DNA of 32,128 nt from HGM04593 sp045630965 (GTDB lineage: Bacteria > Bacteroidota > Bacteroidia > Bacteroidales > Bacteroidaceae). Below are positions 24,915 through 32,128 of this stretch, one piece after another. The notes under the pieces are model-generated. The model saw nothing but the letters and a program-made list of their open reading frames with translations, had not been told where the DNA came from and made no database searches. Where the stretch lies: assembly GCA_045630965.1 (NCBI GenBank), contig JAZQTU010000041.1, positions 1 through 32,128 on the forward strand. Reading direction: 5' to 3'. How positions within the stretch are numbered: the first letter of the stretch is position 1; every line of letters begins with the position of its first letter. The position numbers and the translations under genes are program-made.

Positions 24915-25679
24915 ATGAAAAAGATATATATACTCTCTGATGCACACTTGGGTTCATGGGCCATTGAGCATCGTCGTACCCATGAGCGCCGTCTTGTATC
25001 GTTCCTTGACAAGATAAAGAACGATGCGGCTGCTGTATATATGCTTGGTGATATCTTTGACTTCTGGTATGAATTCAAGTCGGTTGTTCCTAAAGGTTAT
25101 ACGCGTTTCTTCGGCAAGGTGGCTGAACTGACCGACAAAGGGGTAGAGGTACACTTCTTTACCGGTAACCACGATATCTGGTGTCTTGATTACTTTGAGA
25201 AAGAGTGCGGAATGACAATACATCGCGAACCTTGTCTTGTAGAACTGTATGGCAAAGAGGTTTTTCTAGCCCATGGCGATGAGTTCTCTACAGAACGTGG
25301 GTTCCGTCTCCTACGCGCAATGTTCCATAACCGTTTCCTTCAGTTCATGCTTTCGACATTGCATCCACGTTGGAGTCTGTGGTTCGGGCATAAATGGGCA
25401 TACAGGAGTATGATGAAGCATAAGGTAAAGGGAGAAGCTCCTTATATGGGCGATGACAAGGAGGATTGTATGCTCTTTGCCAAGCGATATCTTGTAGCCC
25501 ACCCATCGGTGGATTGCTTCATCTTCGGGCACCGTCATATAGAAAAGGATGTTGCGCTCAGTGGTAACTCGCGCGTGATATTTCTTGGTGACTGGATATC
25601 AAAATTCGATTATGTGGTCATCGACAACAAATCAATAGAACATAAACATTATATTGAAGGCGAAAGCAAAGAACTATAA
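24915..25679 (+). CDS. lpxH: UDP-2,3-diacylglucosamine diphosphatase (LpxH-type)
   Basis: A 254-residue calcineurin-like metallophosphoesterase, close to the length of LpxH (about 240). LpxH hydrolyses UDP-2,3-diacylglucosamine to lipid X and UMP, the fourth step of lipid A synthesis, at the cytoplasmic face of the inner membrane. All metal-site motifs are present: D9 and H11 (SDAHLG), D46 (LGDIFDFW), N85-H86-D87 (GNHD), H120-D122 (HGDE), and H206 and H208 (FGHRH). The insert with RWSLWFGHKWAYRSMMKHK is hydrophobic and basic, as in the LpxH lid that binds acyl chains. It is last in the glycosyltransferase-radC-sufT-lpxH run, 21 bases after the previous gene and just before a strong hairpin. 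Some Bacteroidota homologues are only annotated as metallophosphatases, so the substrate rests on family similarity. Confidence 0.86.
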   Translation: MKKIYILSDAHLGSWAIEHRRTHERRLVSFLDKIKNDAAAVYMLGDIFDFWYEFKSVVPKGYTRFFGKVAELTDKGVEVHFFTGNHDIWCLDYFEKECGMTIHREPCLVELYGKEVFLAHGDEFSTERGFRLLRAMFHNRFLQFMLSTLHPRWSLWFGHKWAYRSMMKHKVKGEAPYMGDDKEDCMLFAKRYLVAHPSVDCFIFGHRHIEKDVALSGNSRVIFLGDWISKFDYVVIDNKSIEHKHYIEGESKEL

Positions 25680-25712
25680 AGACACCACGAAGCAATGCTT
25701 CGTGGTGTCTTT
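25678..25712. terminator. Bidirectional terminator between lpxH and the second TolC gene
   Basis: A perfect 16-base stem: AAAGACACCACGAAGC (25678-25693) pairs with 25697-25712 around a 3-base loop, with T-rich ends on both strands. It starts in the stop codon of lpxH and lies 25 bases after the stop of the converging tolC-like gene, so it probably serves both. Confidence 0.88.
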
Positions 25713-25737
25713 ATATGATTTTCTGAATATTTTCTCT

Positions 25738-26982
25738 TTACTCTGCAATGGTTCTTATGCCGAATTGCATGTCAAGTCCTGTGGCACGTTGCAATTCAAC
25801 CCATGCTACCGCTTTGTTGAACAAGGCGTTAATGTATTCGTGGCGCATCTCGTTCTCGTTACGTTGTACTATAAGGTAGTCAAGGAACGCTATTTCGCCA
25901 AGTTCGTATGCCTTTTTCTTGCTTTCGACAACTTTTCTCATGTCGTTAAGCATTTCAACAGAGAATGTTTCGGCCTGCTTCTGGGTAAATCCTAATGTGT
26001 GGTATGCCTGCATTACCTCTGCTTCTACCTGCAGGCGTGCTTCATTCACTTCTATTTCGGCCTGTCTGGCAAGTGTCTTGTCGGCTGTTCTTTCTCCTTT
26101 GTTAAGGCTTGAAAATTTAAGAGGTACGGCAATTCCTGCCTTGATGGTTGTAAAGTCCGGGTTCGAGAAATTGTATGTTGCACCAATGTTTGCGTTTAGC
26201 TCAGGGCGACGCAATGCCTTGTTGAAGTTCATCTTTGCCTTTGCTATACCGGCATCCTCAAGTGCTACAACAATGTCAGGACGTCTTTCAAGAGCAGTGT
26301 TTATATATGCCTGCAGTGGTTGTGTCTTTTCGTTTATCTCAAGGGTTCCTGTTCCTCGCAGTTTCTCTGCTCCACCAAGGCTGTTCATGTAGTAGCCCAT
26401 TGTAATCGCACTGTTGCATAGCTGCGCTTCGGCATCAAGAACGGCGTTGCGTGCAATGCCTTCGGCCATGCGGCTCTCAAGCCAGTCGCTCTCCGCTATG
26501 TCGCCTTTGATATATCGTATGCTGTCATTGTTTGCCACTTCGTTAATATCTTTGTGCATCTCTATAGCTTCGGCATGAAGCATAGTGGCACGAATGTGCT
26601 CAAGATAGGCGATTGTGGCGTCTGCGCGAAAGTTACGCATGTACTCCTCCAACAGAGCTATGGTCTGTCTGCGTTCGCTCTCTGCTATCTCCATGCGACC
26701 ACGTCGTACACCAAATGTGAAGGTCTTGCCTAATTCAACCTCAATCCCCTGTCCGAGTCCTTTGCTCCAATCCTCATTGTTTGTGTATGAAAGGGAGAGG
26801 GATGGGTCGTTGAATATACGTGACCCTTCAACTCCTGCGTCAGCGATGTCAAGGTCAAGATTCTTTGCCGTCAAGGCAATGTTGTCTCTGAATACACGTT
26901 CCATGTACTCCCCGTAGGATATACTCTGAGCATTAACCTGCAGGGTCAATATAATAGTCGCGAAAAATATTGCTTTTCTCAT
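25738..26982 (-). CDS. TolC family outer-membrane protein (CusC/CzcC-like), no linked pump
   Basis: A 414-residue TolC-fold channel component. A signal peptide ends near residue 18 (QVNA before QSIS). Two OEP repeats follow, with long helices at about 30-200 (ISYGEYMERVFRDNIALTAKNLDLDIADAGVEGSRIFNDPSLSLSYT) and about 225-400 (LQAYINTALERRPDIVVALEDAGIAKAKMNFNKALRRPELNANIGATYNF, then a helical run to RATGLDMQFGIR). The general look is closer to CusC/CzcC-type than to the TolC of the RND unit in this window. No membrane fusion protein or pump gene lies next to it: it follows the CCA nucleotidyltransferase gene by 11 bases on the same strand and ends at a shared terminator. It may work with a pump encoded elsewhere. 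Confidence 0.85.
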   Translation of the reverse strand: MRKAIFFATIILTLQVNAQSISYGEYMERVFRDNIALTAKNLDLDIADAGVEGSRIFNDPSLSLSYTNNEDWSKGLGQGIEVELGKTFTFGVRRGRMEIAESERRQTIALLEEYMRNFRADATIAYLEHIRATMLHAEAIEMHKDINEVANNDSIRYIKGDIAESDWLESRMAEGIARNAVLDAEAQLCNSAITMGYYMNSLGGAEKLRGTGTLEINEKTQPLQAYINTALERRPDIVVALEDAGIAKAKMNFNKALRRPELNANIGATYNFSNPDFTTIKAGIAVPLKFSSLNKGERTADKTLARQAEIEVNEARLQVEAEVMQAYHTLGFTQKQAETFSVEMLNDMRKVVESKKKAYELGEIAFLDYLIVQRNENEMRHEYINALFNKAVAWVELQRATGLDMQFGIRTIAE

Positions 26983-26993
26983 ATGTGATGGTA

Positions 26994-28430
26994 TTATTGA
27001 TTCTTGGGAGTCAGTCCCATCTTCTCGGCAAGCTTAATTATATGTTCAAGGGCTGCGTCATATTCATTCGGTATCACTCCGTCAAGTATAGCATCCTTTA
27101 CGGCACTCTTCAACTGTCCGACAGACGCACATGGTTCAAGCCCGAATATACGCATGATTTCCTCGCCGTTCACTGGTGGCTGGAAATTGCGTATACGGTC
27201 CTTCTCTTCAATCTCCTTCAACTTCTGGCGTACAATCTGGAAGTTGTTCAGGAACTGCTTCTTGCGCACTTCGTTCTTTGATGTGATGTCTGCCTCGCAC
27301 AACAGCATCAGGTCGTCTATGTCATCGCCTGCGTCAAACAGTAATCGGCGAACAGCAGAATCTGTTACCTCGTCATCGGCAATTGCAATGGGGCGCATGT
27401 GCAACGACACAAGCTTTGCAACATACTTCATCTTTTCGTTCTGTGGCATCTTGTAGTCACGGAATAGCCTGTAGACCATCTTTTCGCCTACTATGTTATG
27501 GTTGTGGAAGGTCCATTTCATGACAGGATCCCAACGCTTTGTCTTTGGCTTGCCTATGTCATGGAGCAATGCGGCCCAGCGTAGCCACAGATTGTCTGTC
27601 TTTTTTGCAATGTTGTCGAGTACCTCGAGTGTGTGGTAGAACATTTCCTTGTGGCTGTATCCATTCTTTGTCTCCACTCCCTGCATGGCTGTGAGCTGAG
27701 GAAATATTATTCCTAGCAATCCGCAACGGTCAAGTTCTATAAATCCTTTTGACGGAATGGGTGACATCATTATCTTGTTGAGCTCGTCGTTGATTCTCTC
27801 ACGTGAAATGATTCTGATTCTATCTTTATTTTCGCATAATGCTTCGAATGTCTCATCCTCAATGTAGAAGTTGAGCTGTGTTGCAAAACGTACACAACGC
27901 ATCATGCGCAACGGGTCGTCGCTGAATGTTATTCCCGGTTCAAGTGGTGTGCTTATAATTCGGTCCTCAAGGTCGAGCATTCCGTCAAACGGATCGACGA
28001 GCTCACCGAAACGCTCTTTATTCAGGCATATAGCCATTGCATTTATGGTGAAGTCACGGCGGTTCTGGTCGTCCTCGAGTGTCCCGTCCTCTACAATAGG
28101 GTTGCGCGAGTCGCGGCTGTAGCTCTCCTTGCGTGCACCTACGAACTCTATCTCATGTTCATGGAACTTCACTTGGGCTGTGCCGTAGTTTGCGTATACC
28201 GACAGGTGTGCTCCGCGTCCGAGCCTTTTGCTGAATGCACGTGCCATCTCAATGCCTTTGCCTACGACAACAACATCAATGTCTGTCGACGGGCGTTGCA
28301 GGAATATGTCGCGGACATATCCTCCTACTACGTAGCATTCCATGCCCAAGCTGTCGGCAGTTTCTGATATCTTTCGGAATATCGGTGCATCAAGCAATTT
28401 GCAAAGTTCTTCTCTGTCAGGTTTGTACAT
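26994..28430 (-). CDS. cca: CCA tRNA nucleotidyltransferase with HD domain
   Basis: A 478-residue class II poly(A) polymerase/CCA-adding enzyme that builds or repairs the 3' CCA of tRNAs without a template. The nucleotidyltransferase core has YVVGGYVRDIFLQRPSTDIDVVVVG with catalytic D50 and D52. RRDFTINAMA (124-133) and the RNA-binding DDPLRMMRCVRFATQLNF (about 171-188) follow. The C-terminal half is an HD phosphohydrolase-like domain, with HD at 290-291 (LLHDIGKPKTKRWD), H309/H311 and the late HMRP; such domains carry phosphatase activity in some homologues. The gene is the first of a two-gene unit with the downstream tolC-like gene. A weak -7 element, TATCTTCG, lies on the minus strand at 28477-28470. 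A pure poly(A) polymerase role cannot be excluded, but the motifs favour CCA addition. Confidence 0.92.
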   Translation of the reverse strand: MYKPDREELCKLLDAPIFRKISETADSLGMECYVVGGYVRDIFLQRPSTDIDVVVVGKGIEMARAFSKRLGRGAHLSVYANYGTAQVKFHEHEIEFVGARKESYSRDSRNPIVEDGTLEDDQNRRDFTINAMAICLNKERFGELVDPFDGMLDLEDRIISTPLEPGITFSDDPLRMMRCVRFATQLNFYIEDETFEALCENKDRIRIISRERINDELNKIMMSPIPSKGFIELDRCGLLGIIFPQLTAMQGVETKNGYSHKEMFYHTLEVLDNIAKKTDNLWLRWAALLHDIGKPKTKRWDPVMKWTFHNHNIVGEKMVYRLFRDYKMPQNEKMKYVAKLVSLHMRPIAIADDEVTDSAVRRLLFDAGDDIDDLMLLCEADITSKNEVRKKQFLNNFQIVRQKLKEIEEKDRIRNFQPPVNGEEIMRIFGLEPCASVGQLKSAVKDAILDGVIPNEYDAALEHIIKLAEKMGLTPKNQ

Positions 28431-28560
28431 ATAATCAGTCGGTTGCGTTCTTCTTAATAAATGTATTTGCGAAGATAGGAATTTTTATGCTATTATGAAA
28501 ACAGAGCCGGTTAAAAACCGTTGATTTGCTGTTGGTGCTGAAAAAAGCCTTTCTCTTTTT

Positions 28561-28592
28561 TTTGATGCGTATCAATAAATAATGTATTTTTG
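28561..28592 (+). promoter_or_regulatory. Promoter of the lipoprotein gene
   Basis: TTTG (28561-28564), a 20-base spacer, then TATTTTTG (28585-28592): both Bacteroidota elements match exactly. Transcription would start near 28599, about 20 bases before ATG 28618. This rules out the upstream in-frame ATG at 28582, which would lie within the promoter. Confidence 0.8.
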
Positions 28593-28617
28593 CACTGAAC
28601 CCATATACATTTGTAAG

Positions 28618-29466
28618 ATGAAGAGCAGGTATATTTTATTGTTTTTGTTGTTGGGGGCGCTTTTCGCTTCTTGTGAAAAGTCGGTTGAGGGACCGGCGCG
28701 CCAGTTGCTTGATAAAGCCATGAATTTCTATGCATCCGATGATTATAACAGAGCAAGAATATTCATAGACAGTATATCTATGGCCTATCCTAAAGCATAC
28801 AAGACACGCCGTGAGGCGGAACTGCTACGTCGTGAGGTAATGCTCAAGGAGAAACAACGCGATGTTGAGTTCTTTACAGAAATGTGCGATGTGTTGTCCA
28901 CCAGACGTGATTCAATTGTAGCTGGTTTTGTCTTTAATAAGGACGAGCGCTTTCAGGATATCGGATACTACACTGTTGCTTCACAGGACTTGAAAATCAA
29001 CCAATCGAACAGCTTTTTGCGTGCAAGTGTCAGGGAAGATGGAGATGCATATGTTGCTTCTTATTACCGCGGAGCGAAGATTGCACATAATACGTTGAAG
29101 GTTTCATCGGGTGACAGTTTTGTCATTTGTGACAATCCCTATCTTTCAAGGTCTTACTGGAACTATGGCCTGTATAATGAGCGTCGCGAGTTCCGTTATG
29201 GTGCCGACGGTGGTGTCATGGACTTCATTGCATCAGCTTCATCGCCGTTGAAAGTTGAATTGACTGGCTCTCAGGGCAGGTATGAATATACCTTGCGTCA
29301 TGAAGATGCTGTAGCAATAAGACGCATTATAGAATTGTCAAATCTGTTGAAAATGTACGAAGAGACCTGTGGCATGCGTGATGAGGCCCAACGCTCTCTC
29401 GAATTCCTTATAAAAAGCCAGCAACGTTCACAGGAGAACACTGTAGAGCAATCTGTTGTGCAGTAA
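28618..29466 (+). CDS. Lipoprotein of unknown function with helical N-terminal region
   Basis: A 282-residue predicted lipoprotein. The signal peptide MKSRYILLFLLLGALFASC has a lipobox with Cys19. A helical, TPR-like stretch follows (about 27-75: ARQLLDKAMNFYASDDYNRARIFIDSISMAYPKAYKTRREAELLRREVMLKEKQ). The middle (about 85-205) looks beta-rich, with several aromatic and charged strands, and the end returns to helix (VAIRRIIELSNLLKMYEETCGMRDEAQRSLEFLIKSQQRSQE). I do not recognise a catalytic motif. I chose ATG 28618 because it gives a proper lipobox signal and fits the promoter; ATG 28582 adds 12 residues before it. The residue after Cys is Glu then Lys, which does not clearly show inner- or outer-membrane sorting. 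It is a single-gene unit, divergent from cca and convergent with ackA, and probably faces the periplasm or cell surface. Confidence 0.75.
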   Translation: MKSRYILLFLLLGALFASCEKSVEGPARQLLDKAMNFYASDDYNRARIFIDSISMAYPKAYKTRREAELLRREVMLKEKQRDVEFFTEMCDVLSTRRDSIVAGFVFNKDERFQDIGYYTVASQDLKINQSNSFLRASVREDGDAYVASYYRGAKIAHNTLKVSSGDSFVICDNPYLSRSYWNYGLYNERREFRYGADGGVMDFIASASSPLKVELTGSQGRYEYTLRHEDAVAIRRIIELSNLLKMYEETCGMRDEAQRSLEFLIKSQQRSQENTVEQSVVQ

Positions 29467-29480
29467 GAGAAATGCTTATA

Positions 29481-29525
29481 AAAATATTAGCCTCTTCAAC
29501 AATTTGTTGAAGAGGCTAATATTTT
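29481..29525. terminator. Bidirectional terminator between the lipoprotein gene and ackA
   Basis: A perfect 22-base inverted repeat (29481-29502 with 29504-29525) whose core is AGCCTCTTCAACAA, with one base between the arms, so the working loop is a few bases. The outer arm is A/T-only and gives U-rich tails in both directions. It follows the lipoprotein stop by 14 bases and the ackA stop (minus strand) by 15. Confidence 0.9.
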
Positions 29526-29540
29526 ATATTGTCTGAAGTA

Positions 29541-30746
29541 TTATTTCATACCTTTTACAATCTCATATGTATCGCTTGCAATCATAAGCTCCTCGTCTGT
29601 TGGTATGAGCAACACCTTGACACGTGAGTTTGGTGTAGAAAGTACAGCCTCCTCGCCACGCATTTTTGCGTTAACTTCCTTGTCAAGTTCTACTCCCATG
29701 AACTCAAGACCTTCAAGTACAGCCTCACGGCAGTCAGCCTGGTTCTCACCTACGCCGCCGGCGAAGATAATGATATCAACACCGCCCATTGCAGCTGCAT
29801 AAGCACCGATATACTTCTTGATACGGTAGAAATACATTGTGTTTGAAAGTTCAGCACGCTTGTTTCCGTCTTGAGCTGCTGCATTCACTTCACGCATGTC
29901 TGAAGATACACCTGAAATACCGGCAACACCCGATTTCTTGTTGAGCATGTCTGTCAATCCCTGAATATCAAGGCCTGTCTTGTCCATGATGTAGGGGATA
30001 GCACCAGGGTCAACATCACCACTGCGAGTTCCCATCATGAGACCTGCAAGCGGAGTCATACCCATTGATGTGTCAACGCTCTTGCCATCTTTTACTGCAG
30101 CCAATGAACCACCGTTGCCAATGTGGCATGTGATAATCTTGCTACCTTCAGCAGGGATGTTGAGCATCTCGAGTGCGCGCTTTGTGATATAACGGTGTGA
30201 TGTTCCGTGGAAACCGTAACGACGTACACCGTACTTCTCATAAAGCTCGTATGGGAGAGCATACATGTATGCATAGTCAGGCATTGTCTGGTGGAAAGAT
30301 GTGTCGAATACACCAACCTGTGGCATTTCGGGAGCAACATCCTTAACAGCGTTTACACCCTTGAGGTTTGCCGGGTTATGGAGTGGAGCAAGGTCGTTGC
30401 AAGCCTCGAAAACCTCAAGAACCTCATCAGTCAGCAGTGTTGACTGGCTGAACTTCTCACCACCGTGTACCATGCGGTGACCAACAGCGTCAATCTCCTC
30501 GATAGACTTTACCGCGCCGTATTTCTCGCTTGTGAGTACGTCAAAGATAAGGCGTACACCTGTTGTGTGCTCAGGGATAGAAGCGAAGATAGTCTCTTTT
30601 TCACCATTGGGGAGGTAGAACTTCAGGAAAGAACCCTCCAAGCCAATCTTTTCAATACCGCCCTTAGCAAGTACATTCTTTGTCTCAATGTCGAAGAGCT
30701 GGTACTTGATTGATGAACTACCGCAGTTCAATACTAATATTTTCAT
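29541..30746 (-). CDS. ackA: Acetate kinase
   Basis: A 401-residue enzyme of normal AckA length (about 400). It transfers phosphate from acetyl phosphate to ADP, yielding ATP and acetate, and completes the fermentative pathway begun by Pta. The ASKHA-fold signatures are intact: MKILVLNCGSSSIKYQLFD (1-19), GHRMVHGGEKF near 88-98, FDTSFHQTMPDYAYMYALPYELYEKYGVRRYGFHGTSHRYI near 147-187, and CHIGNGGSLAAVKDGKSVDTSMGMTPLAGLMMGTRSGDVDP, which holds the nucleotide-binding and catalytic residues. It is the second gene of pta-ackA, starting 35 bases after the pta stop, and ends at a strong bidirectional hairpin. Cytosolic; reversible for acetate uptake. Confidence 0.97.
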   Translation of the reverse strand: MKILVLNCGSSSIKYQLFDIETKNVLAKGGIEKIGLEGSFLKFYLPNGEKETIFASIPEHTTGVRLIFDVLTSEKYGAVKSIEEIDAVGHRMVHGGEKFSQSTLLTDEVLEVFEACNDLAPLHNPANLKGVNAVKDVAPEMPQVGVFDTSFHQTMPDYAYMYALPYELYEKYGVRRYGFHGTSHRYITKRALEMLNIPAEGSKIITCHIGNGGSLAAVKDGKSVDTSMGMTPLAGLMMGTRSGDVDPGAIPYIMDKTGLDIQGLTDMLNKKSGVAGISGVSSDMREVNAAAQDGNKRAELSNTMYFYRIKKYIGAYAAAMGGVDIIIFAGGVGENQADCREAVLEGLEFMGVELDKEVNAKMRGEEAVLSTPNSRVKVLLIPTDEELMIASDTYEIVKGMK

Positions 30747-30781
30747 ATCGTATATAAGTGTTTAATGGTTTGTCGTTGTTG

Positions 30782-31792
30782 TTACTTCTTTGCTGCAATA
30801 GCCTGGTTTGCTGTAATGGCAATCATCATATAGACATCCTCTACAGAGCAACCGCGTGAAAGGTCATTCACTGGGCGTGCAATACCCTGAAGTACGGGAC
30901 CGATAGCCTCTGCGTGGCCAAGGCGCTGAACGAGTTTGTAACCGATGTTACCTGCACCCAAGTCGGGGAATACAAGTACATTTGCCTTGCCGGCAACCTT
31001 TGAACCTGGAGCCTTGCTCTGTCCTACGAATGGAACGAGCGCTGCGTCTGCCTGCAACTCACCGTCGAGTGACAATTCTGGGTCAAGCTCGTGTGCAAGT
31101 CTTGTAGCTTCTGTAACCTTGTCAACCATCTCATGCTTTGCAGAGCCTTTTGTTGAGAAGCTCAACATTGCAACGCGTGGCTCCTCAAAACCACCGATAG
31201 CCTTTGCTGTCTGTGCTGTACATACAGCAATCTGTGAGAGCTGATTTGCGTCGGGCTGTGGAGTAACAGCAACGTCAGCAACGAAGAGAACGCCGTCCTC
31301 ACCATATTCCTTTGCATTGGTGATAAGCATCATTGCACCGCTTACGCATGTGATGCCCGGAGTAGTCTTGATAATCTGCAATGCAGGACGCAATACATTA
31401 CCTGTAGTGTTCTGTGCACCTGCTACCTGACCGTCAGCATCACCGTTCTTGATGATAAGACAGCCCAAATACAATGGGTTGCATACGAGTTTTTGGGCAT
31501 CTTCCATTGTCAAGCCCTTTGACTTACGCAATTCGAAAAGAAGGTTTGCATACTTCTCTGCGTCAGGGTTGTTGCATGGGTCGATGATTGTTGCCTTCTC
31601 AATGTTTGTAAGACCGTTCTTCTCTGCGAGAGCGAGAACCTCTTCGCGGTTACCGATGATAACCAACTCTGCGATACCGTCAGCGATAGCTTTGTCGGCA
31701 GCTTTGAGTGTACGCTCTTCAGTACCTTCGGGGAGAACGATGCGTTGCTTGTTAGCTTTGGCGCGTTCAACGATTTGATTAATCAAGTCCAT
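30782..31792 (-). CDS. pta: Phosphate acetyltransferase
   Basis: A 336-residue short-form Pta (PTA_PTB domain only, without the N-terminal BioD/DRTGG regions of the 700-residue enterobacterial enzyme). It converts acetyl-CoA and phosphate to acetyl phosphate and CoA, feeding AckA to make ATP. The N-terminus MDLINQIVERAKANKQRIVLPEGTEERTLKAADKA, the NGDADGQVAGAQNTTGNVLRPALQIIKT segment and the C-terminal PDLGAGNIGYKLVQRLGHAEAIGPVLQGIARPVNDLSRGCSVEDVY, with the CoA and active-site residues, identify it clearly. It is first in pta-ackA. A predicted -7 box TACATTTG lies about 48 bases upstream on the minus strand. Confidence 0.96.
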   Translation of the reverse strand: MDLINQIVERAKANKQRIVLPEGTEERTLKAADKAIADGIAELVIIGNREEVLALAEKNGLTNIEKATIIDPCNNPDAEKYANLLFELRKSKGLTMEDAQKLVCNPLYLGCLIIKNGDADGQVAGAQNTTGNVLRPALQIIKTTPGITCVSGAMMLITNAKEYGEDGVLFVADVAVTPQPDANQLSQIAVCTAQTAKAIGGFEEPRVAMLSFSTKGSAKHEMVDKVTEATRLAHELDPELSLDGELQADAALVPFVGQSKAPGSKVAGKANVLVFPDLGAGNIGYKLVQRLGHAEAIGPVLQGIARPVNDLSRGCSVEDVYMMIAITANQAIAAKK

Positions 31793-31839
31793 GTTTATAA
31801 TATTTAAAAGATTGTGTTTTCGGTATACTATAATTTGTG

Positions 31840-31847
31840 CAAATGTA
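31840..31847 (-). promoter_or_regulatory. Predicted -7 element of the pta-ackA promoter
   Basis: The minus strand reads TACATTTG (31847-31840), an exact TAnnTTTG. The start would be near 31833, with a leader of about 40 bases. I see no good TTG at the -33 position. A short palindrome, ATTTG-TG-CAAAT (31833-31844), overlaps it. Confidence 0.5.
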
Positions 31848-32128
31848 AGAAAAAGTTGTGAAATGTTGTATGCTTATACGCCATTAATTTTGTGGTAAAT
31901 CGATTTATGACCTCATTTTTTTACTTTCTGAGAAGCTTTTTCTGCTTTTTATTCGGGCTTTAGGTCGTTTTGTGTGACTATTTATGAAGATTATAGATGA
32001 TAAAAAATACAATTAAGAGTTGCATTTATGAAAAAATCTTTCTATATTAGCGACCGAAAGTTAGCGATTGTTATCAAAGTTATAGCATTTGCTATTAGAA
32101 GCTAATACCATGTAGAGTGATTGTTATG
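31848..32128. other. Right-end intergenic region, no firm gene
   Basis: These 281 bases, with the pta leader, make the longest gene-free stretch in the window. They are AT-rich and contain no tRNA-like fold or long ORF. A plus-strand TAATTTTG (31885-31892) matches the -7 consensus but has no TTG at the right distance. The part from 32040 to 32107 has short repeats of TTAGCGA and a hairpin TATTAG-AAG-CTAATA (32093-32107). It is probably the leader of a plus-strand gene beyond the window; the final bases end in ATG, but whether that is a start cannot be told. Confidence 0.5.
32028..32105 (+). CDS. Possible small ORF, 25 residues, hydrophobic and basic
   Basis: ATG 32028 opens a 25-codon frame, MKKSFYISDRKLAIVIKVIAFAIRS, ending at TAA 32105. 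The peptide has a basic start and an amphipathic or membrane-seeking middle. It lies about 130 bases after a candidate -7 element. I do not recognise a family; it could be a leader peptide, a small membrane protein or chance. No ribosome-binding evidence separates these. Confidence 0.25.
   Translation: MKKSFYISDRKLAIVIKVIAFAIRS

Noticed and set aside
28508..28520. Small hairpin CGGTT-AAA-AACCG between cca and the lipoprotein gene
   Set aside because: Five pairs only, away from both predicted promoters; likely chance.
28582..28617. Upstream ATG for the lipoprotein gene
   Set aside because: It overlaps the -7 element and precedes the predicted transcription start; the downstream ATG begins the signal peptide directly.
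1..32128. Mobile elements, CRISPR arrays, tRNA or rRNA genes
   Set aside because: No transposase-, integrase- or phage-like proteins, no regularly spaced direct repeats and no cloverleaf-like segments were seen on either strand.

Overview
The window is a contiguous piece of a Bacteroidota (order Bacteroidales) chromosome. Evidence for this: a SusC/SusD pair; long outer-membrane proteins with an N-terminal carboxypeptidase-regulatory-like domain; a two-subunit 2-oxoglutarate:ferredoxin oxidoreductase; starts without clear Shine-Dalgarno sequences; and several promoters matching the Bacteroidota form (-33 TTTG or TTG, about 19-21 bases, then -7 TAnnTTTG). I cannot name the genus safely; a Bacteroidaceae or Prevotellaceae member fits. 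I see no phage, IS, CRISPR, tRNA or rRNA.

Layout, left to right. 1-132: end of rpsO (+) with a strong bidirectional hairpin after it. 188-1474 (-): NhaC-type Na+/H+ antiporter. 1609-10708 (-): a minimal polysaccharide utilization locus in the order susC, susD, then a secreted multidomain GH85 endo-beta-N-acetylglucosaminidase; it has a dyad-flanked promoter, a hairpin between susD and the enzyme gene and a canonical terminator. This points to capture and trimming of N-glycans from glycoproteins. 10966-13827 (-): korA-korB. 13944-21919 (-): a four-gene unit, membrane fusion protein, RND pump, TolC channel, and a TonB-dependent-receptor-like outer-membrane protein. 22183-25679 (+): efp, a GT2 glycosyltransferase, radC, a SufT/MIP18-type Fe-S factor and lpxH; the last four are tightly packed. 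25738-28430 (-): CCA tRNA nucleotidyltransferase followed by a second TolC-family protein. 28618-29466 (+): lipoprotein of unknown function with a near-perfect promoter. 29541-31792 (-): pta-ackA for acetate and ATP production. 31793-32128: pta promoter region and a mostly non-coding right end with one doubtful 25-codon ORF.

Together the genes describe an anaerobic glycan-foraging gut-type bacterium: glycan uptake and trimming at the surface, ferredoxin-linked 2-oxoacid metabolism, acetate formation, efflux and envelope maintenance. Most genes are conserved housekeeping families. The points most worth a second look are the small GH85 locus (enzyme architecture, promoter dyad, intercistronic hairpin), the RND operon with a receptor-like protein at its end, the uncharacterised lipoprotein, and the right-end leader region. 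I found no convincing entirely new system.
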